From: Phycisphaerales bacterium UBA3158
Lineage (GTDB): Bacteria > Planctomycetota > Phycisphaerae > Phycisphaerales > SM1A02
DNA length: 25,782 nucleotides
Assembly (NCBI GenBank): GCA_002364555.1
Contig: DEYM01000167.1
Location: forward strand, 52,781 to 78,562
Reading direction: 5' to 3'
The translations under genes and the position numbers were made by a program. This document shows, piece after piece, positions 22,473 to 25,782 of the stretch. The notes beneath the pieces were generated by a model that saw only the letters and a list, made by a program, of their open reading frames with translations, ran no database searches and was not told the DNA's origin. The first letter of the stretch is position 1; each line of letters opens with the position of its first letter.

Positions 22473-23404
22473 GCCTCGACCTGTATGTCGAGTCCGACAT
22501 CCGCGATCATGGCGTGCCTGGTGACCGCACCGACCGCTATCCGGTCGACGCCCGAAGCGGCTGCATTGGCGGCGGTGTCGAGATTCAGACCGCCCGATGC
22601 CTCGAGGAGAATGCCACTTCCCGAGAGATCTCTTCTTTGCACCGCTTCCGACATCTGCTCGCTTGGCATGTTGTCCAGAAGAACGATGTCGACCAGCCCG
22701 GGCTCGAGAGAGAGCACCGCGTCGAACTGTTCCAGGGTGTCCACCTCGACTTCCACGAACGAGAGATCCGGCGTGGCTCTCGCGTCACGAATCGCCTCAC
22801 CGAGACGGGATTGAAGTTCCGAATCGGCGATTCCGACAAGATGGTTGTCCTTGTAGAGGGCCGCATCGTGCAAGCCAAGACGATGCAGTGTTCCGCCCCC
22901 GCAGGCCACCGCGTACTTCTCCCAGAGCCGAAGCCCGGGAGTCGTCTTTCTTGTATCGCAAATGACGGCGGGCCACTGCTCGACGGCCTTGACGAAGCGA
23001 CCTGTCATGACAGCCACACCGGACAGTCTTCCAAGGAGATTGAGAATCGTTCTTTCGGCGGCCAGGACGGAACGCCGCCCACCCTCCAGACGCCCGATGC
23101 AGGTACCCGGGGTGGCCAGGGCACCCTCGGCGACATCCGCATGCAGCATCACGCGACCAGCCAGAGGTGGCGTCGACAAACCTCTGGCCAGAGGCTCCAG
23201 GCCGCTGACGATCAGGGTGTCACGAGCGACGATCGAAGCGATCACTCGATCGGTCGGGGAGACGATCGAATTGGTGGTCACATCACCACGATTGATGCCG
23301 TCCTCGGAGAACCAGCCCTGTATGGACTCCACGACATGAGGAGTCGGAAGTAGCTCCGCCGAGAGTTCGACCAGTGGCTTCACGCTATGATTTGATCCAG
23401 TCAT
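22469..23404 (-). CDS. nadC: Nicotinate-nucleotide pyrophosphorylase (carboxylating)
   Basis: 311 aa from the ATG at 23404; a longer frame reaches 23476 but would run into the divergent gene. NadC (quinolinate phosphoribosyltransferase) makes nicotinate mononucleotide from quinolinate and PRPP in NAD synthesis. Motifs: INRGDVTTNS (37-46), AERTILNLLGRLSGVA (116-131), DTRKTTPGLR (150-159), the KYAVACGGGTLHRLGL segment (163-178), KDNH (185-188) and near the end SGGLNLDTAANAAASGVDRIAVGA. No strong ribosome binding site is near 23404. The stop overlaps birA by 4 nt; nadC-birA is an often-seen pair. Confidence 0.95.
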   Translation of the reverse strand: MTGSNHSVKPLVELSAELLPTPHVVESIQGWFSEDGINRGDVTTNSIVSPTDRVIASIVARDTLIVSGLEPLARGLSTPPLAGRVMLHADVAEGALATPGTCIGRLEGGRRSVLAAERTILNLLGRLSGVAVMTGRFVKAVEQWPAVICDTRKTTPGLRLWEKYAVACGGGTLHRLGLHDAALYKDNHLVGIADSELQSRLGEAIRDARATPDLSFVEVEVDTLEQFDAVLSLEPGLVDIVLLDNMPSEQMSEAVQRRDLSGSGILLEASGGLNLDTAANAAASGVDRIAVGAVTRHAMIADVGLDIQVEA

Positions 23405-23445
23405 TCGCGGAGTATACGTCCCCCTAATTCCCCGGAGGCATGACC

Positions 23446-24342
23446 ATGTCACTTCATCCGATCGAAGCTTCTGCAATCCATGCCCGTCGGGAACGCGTAT
23501 TTCTCGTCATCGCAGGACTCTTCCTGGGCACTCTGGCGATGCTCAACATCCTGGGCATCACCCGATTCATCAAATTCGGGGAGATCGAAACTGACCAATG
23601 GGGCCCGCTTGCGATCGCCGTGGCCGTTGGCGTGCTTCCCTATCCGGTCACCTTCCTCTGCACGGACCTGATCAGTGAACTCTTCGGCCGGGCGAGGGCC
23701 AATGCCGTCGTCTGGGTGGGACTCATCCTGAATGGATGGGTGCTCCTGATCCTCTGGGTCGGAGGCATCCTGCCCGGCCTCGATCCTCCTCCACCGGAGA
23801 ATGTTCCCGTGCTCATCGACACGCTTCGTACCGCCAGCGAATCTGGCGGACTCTCGATCGCAGATGTGCACTTCAACTCCGCCGAGCTCAAGTACGTCGC
23901 CACGCAGGCTGAACGTCCCACCGTGTTCTTCGAGATTCGAGCGTTGGCCTTCGGAGCAACCATTGCGTCGATGATCGCGTATCTCATGGCTCAGTTCACC
24001 GATGTCTGGATGTTCCACTTCTGGAAACGCCTGACAAGGGGAAGACATCTGTGGCTTCGCAACAATGCCTCCACACTGGTGAGCCAGCTGGTCGACACGG
24101 TCGCGGTCGTGCTCATCACATGGCAACTGGGAGTCTTCGATGCGATTCTCGCGGACAAGCCGAGTGTTCCCGCCTATCTCACAGCCTTGATCGTCACCGG
24201 CTATGTCTTCAAGTTCATATTCGCACTCATCGACACCGCCCCGCTGTACTGGCTGGTTCCCAGACTCTCCAGATGGCTCGAGATAGATCCCATCGCCGAA
24301 CACCGACATCTCGAGGATCCGGGCCCGGAGTCAGCACGATGA
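23446..24342 (+). CDS. yhhQ: Queuosine precursor transporter (YhhQ/QPTR family) with long loop
   Basis: 298 aa from this start: the ATG at 23446 is 7 nt after GGAGG, while one at 23440 is only 1 nt away. Hallmarks of the family are PVTFLCTDLISELFGRARAN (about 66-85) and RNNASTLVSQLVDTVAV (about 205-221), with about six helices. Members import preQ0/preQ1 or queuine for tRNA modification. An insertion of about 45 residues with a polyproline start (GLDPPPPENVPV) lies between helices 3 and 4, making this protein longer than the usual 220-240 residues. Its stop overlaps the HIT start (ATGA). Divergent from nadC with about 40 nt between. Confidence 0.9.
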   Translation: MSLHPIEASAIHARRERVFLVIAGLFLGTLAMLNILGITRFIKFGEIETDQWGPLAIAVAVGVLPYPVTFLCTDLISELFGRARANAVVWVGLILNGWVLLILWVGGILPGLDPPPPENVPVLIDTLRTASESGGLSIADVHFNSAELKYVATQAERPTVFFEIRALAFGATIASMIAYLMAQFTDVWMFHFWKRLTRGRHLWLRNNASTLVSQLVDTVAVVLITWQLGVFDAILADKPSVPAYLTALIVTGYVFKFIFALIDTAPLYWLVPRLSRWLEIDPIAEHRHLEDPGPESAR

Positions 24343-24761
24343 GCGATGACAAGACGATCTTCGACTCGATTCTCAGTGGAGAGATCCCCTGCCATCGCGT
24401 CTACGAGGACGACCATGTCCTGGCCTTCCTGGACATCGCCCCCTTGAGCCGCGGCCATGTACTGGTCATCCCGAAGGAGCGGGCCTCGCACCTGCACGAA
24501 TTGTCGGATGAATCCGCCTCGGCCATGGGACGGGTCCTGCCTCGACTGTGTCGAGCCGTCATGAAGGCGACCGGGTGTGAACACTACAACCTGCTGCAGA
24601 ACAACGGCGCACCGGCGCACCAGGCGGTGTTCCACGTGCACATGCATATCATCCCGAAACCGGATGACGCCTCGGGCCTCGGACTCGACTGGAGTCCGGG
24701 CCAGCTTGGCGACGGCGAAGCGATCGCATCGGCCATCGCCGATGCGATCGAGTGCGATTAG
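24339..24761 (+). CDS. HIT-family nucleotide hydrolase (HINT-like)
   Basis: 140 aa from the ATG that overlaps the transporter stop; a longer in-frame extension back to 24051 is only a shadow of the transporter gene. The active-site histidine triad HVHMHI is at 99-104 (H99, H101, H103), and IFDSILSGEIPCHRVYED (7-24) and NNGAPAHQAVFH (88-99) are typical of HINT proteins. These hydrolyse nucleoside phosphoramidates or dinucleoside polyphosphates. Translational coupling to a queuosine precursor transporter is notable but may be only economy. It ends tail-to-tail with pyruvate phosphate dikinase, stops overlapping by 3 nt. Confidence 0.95.
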   Translation: MSDDKTIFDSILSGEIPCHRVYEDDHVLAFLDIAPLSRGHVLVIPKERASHLHELSDESASAMGRVLPRLCRAVMKATGCEHYNLLQNNGAPAHQAVFHVHMHIIPKPDDASGLGLDWSPGQLGDGEAIASAIADAIECD

Positions 24762-25782
24762 CGACGACGTGTCGTCTTCTTCTTGGCTCGCTTCTTCCTG
24801 GCGGGCTTCAGTGACTGTTCTATCTCGATCGCCGACTGGGCTGCTGCCAGACGAGCCGTTGGAACACGGAATGGCGAGCAGCTGACGTATTCCAGATCCA
24901 CACGATCGAAGAAGGCGATGGAAGCCGGGTCACCACCATGTTCGCCACAGACACCGAGCTTGATGTTCGGGCGTGTCATTCGACCGGCATTCACCGCGTG
25001 ATCGACCAATGCCCCGACACCACGAGCGTCGATGCTCTGGAATGGATCCTTCTGGAGGATCCCGGATGAAAGGTAGTCGGGAAGGAAGCCGTTGATGTCG
25101 TCACGGCTGTACCCGAAGGTCATCTGTGTGAGATCGTTGGTTCCGAACGAGAAGAAGTCCGCGGATTCGGCGACCTGGTCGGCCGTGATCGCCGCTCGAG
25201 GAATCTCGATCATCGTTCCAATCGGGATGTCCAGGCGGCCGGTGTACTTCTTGGCCTTCTTGGTGGCGACGATGGTCTCCTCCACCTGGGTCCGGAGCAT
25301 GGCCAGTTCCTCCCTGGTTCCGACCAGCGGAATCATGATCTCGGGCTTGGCGACGATCTTCTTCTTCTTGCAGGCGATCATCGCCTCGACGATGGCTCTC
25401 ACCTGCATGACCAGAATCTCGGGATACGTGACTGCCAGTCGACAACCACGATGGCCAAGCATGGGGTTCGCCTCATGCAGCGCCTCGACACGACGACGCA
25501 CCACCTTGGGCTTCACCTTGAGGGCCTTGGCCAGCTCCTGCTGGGATTCGGCATCATGAGGAAGGAATTCATGCAGTGGTGGATCCAGGAGCCTGACCGT
25601 CACGGGCAGATTCTTCATGGCGGTGAAGATCCCGATGAAATCCTTTCGCTGGAAGGGAAGAAGCTTCGCGAGGGCCTTTTCACGATCCTGCTGATTCTCC
25701 GCGAGGATCATCTCGCGCATGACGGTGATTCGATCGCCCTCGAAGAACATGTGTTCGGTCCGGGTGAGCCCGATTCCCTGTG
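24758..25782 (-). CDS. ppdK: Pyruvate, phosphate dikinase, C-terminal part (5' end beyond window)
   Basis: 340 residues are visible; the frame enters from the right edge with GIGLTRTEHMFF, so the internal Met at 25750 is not a start. PPDK interconverts pyruvate + ATP + Pi and PEP + AMP + PPi. This is the TIM-barrel PEP/pyruvate domain: LPVTVRLLDPPLHEFLPHD, MIPLVGTREEL, PIGTMIEIPRAA, FSFGTNDLTQMTFGYSRDD and the catalytic Cys in VCGEHGGDP, then CSPFRVPTARLAAAQ. After the usual end there is a basic tail (KPARKKRAKKKTTRRR) not typical of the family. The gene appears intact at this end. Confidence 0.96.
   Translation of the reverse strand, partial: QGIGLTRTEHMFFEGDRITVMREMILAENQQDREKALAKLLPFQRKDFIGIFTAMKNLPVTVRLLDPPLHEFLPHDAESQQELAKALKVKPKVVRRRVEALHEANPMLGHRGCRLAVTYPEILVMQVRAIVEAMIACKKKKIVAKPEIMIPLVGTREELAMLRTQVEETIVATKKAKKYTGRLDIPIGTMIEIPRAAITADQVAESADFFSFGTNDLTQMTFGYSRDDINGFLPDYLSSGILQKDPFQSIDARGVGALVDHAVNAGRMTRPNIKLGVCGEHGGDPASIAFFDRVDLEYVSCSPFRVPTARLAAAQSAIEIEQSLKPARKKRAKKKTTRRR

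Noticed and set aside
22316..23353. 345-codon plus-strand frame opposite nadC
   Set aside because: nadC on the minus strand has all catalytic motifs; the opposite frame has none and no ribosome binding site.
23449..24309. 286-codon minus-strand frame opposite the transporter
   Set aside because: Very acidic, His-rich composition typical of antisense to a hydrophobic gene; the plus-strand frame has family motifs and a ribosome binding site.

Overview
The window looks like chromosomal DNA of a planctomycete, most likely a Phycisphaerae-type marine lineage. This is an inference from gene content: a ParA fused to an AMPK-type carbohydrate-binding domain, a MutL/GlmL-like ATPase set in an operon of membrane proteins, and many secreted or membrane proteins of no known family. 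There is no transposase, integrase, phage gene or CRISPR array, and gene packing is dense, mostly on the minus strand with many ATGA, TAATG or TGATG start/stop overlaps.

Layout. 1-2311 (minus): a ParA-type ATPase with a C-terminal CBM48-like domain, translationally coupled to a MinD/FlhG-like protein without a P-loop that runs off the left edge. 2413-4398 (minus): aroB, a bitopic membrane protein coupled to it, and tRNA-Glu(UUC) with its own promoter. 4488-5153 (plus): a purine-nucleosidase-like protein. 5154-5628: no protein gene, but a run of five hairpins ending in an intrinsic terminator, a candidate structured RNA. 5629-6378 (plus): a PagL-like lipid A deacylase. 6432-6899 (minus): a membrane-anchored repeat protein. 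6990-13584 (minus): a type II fatty-acid synthesis locus, rpmF-plsX-fabH-fabD-(lipoprotein)-fabG-acpP-fabF, with a strong sigma70-type promoter before rpmF and a second one before acpP.

13639-21844 (minus) is the most unusual part: eight tightly packed genes encoding a PH-like membrane protein, a small helical protein, a MutL/GlmL-like ASKHA ATPase, a barrel-sandwich plus KOW-like protein, and four membrane proteins. MutL is known as the reactivating partner of B12-dependent glutamate mutase, but no mutase gene is present, so here it probably powers or matures an uncharacterised membrane complex.

21915-25782: birA and nadC (minus), then a queuosine-precursor-transporter-like gene coupled to a HIT hydrolase (plus), and finally the C-terminal part of pyruvate phosphate dikinase (minus, entering from the right edge). 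The conserved genes cover shikimate, fatty-acid/phospholipid, biotin, NAD and PEP/pyruvate metabolism. The novelty lies in the MutL operon, the ParA-CBM pair and the hairpin-rich intergenic region.
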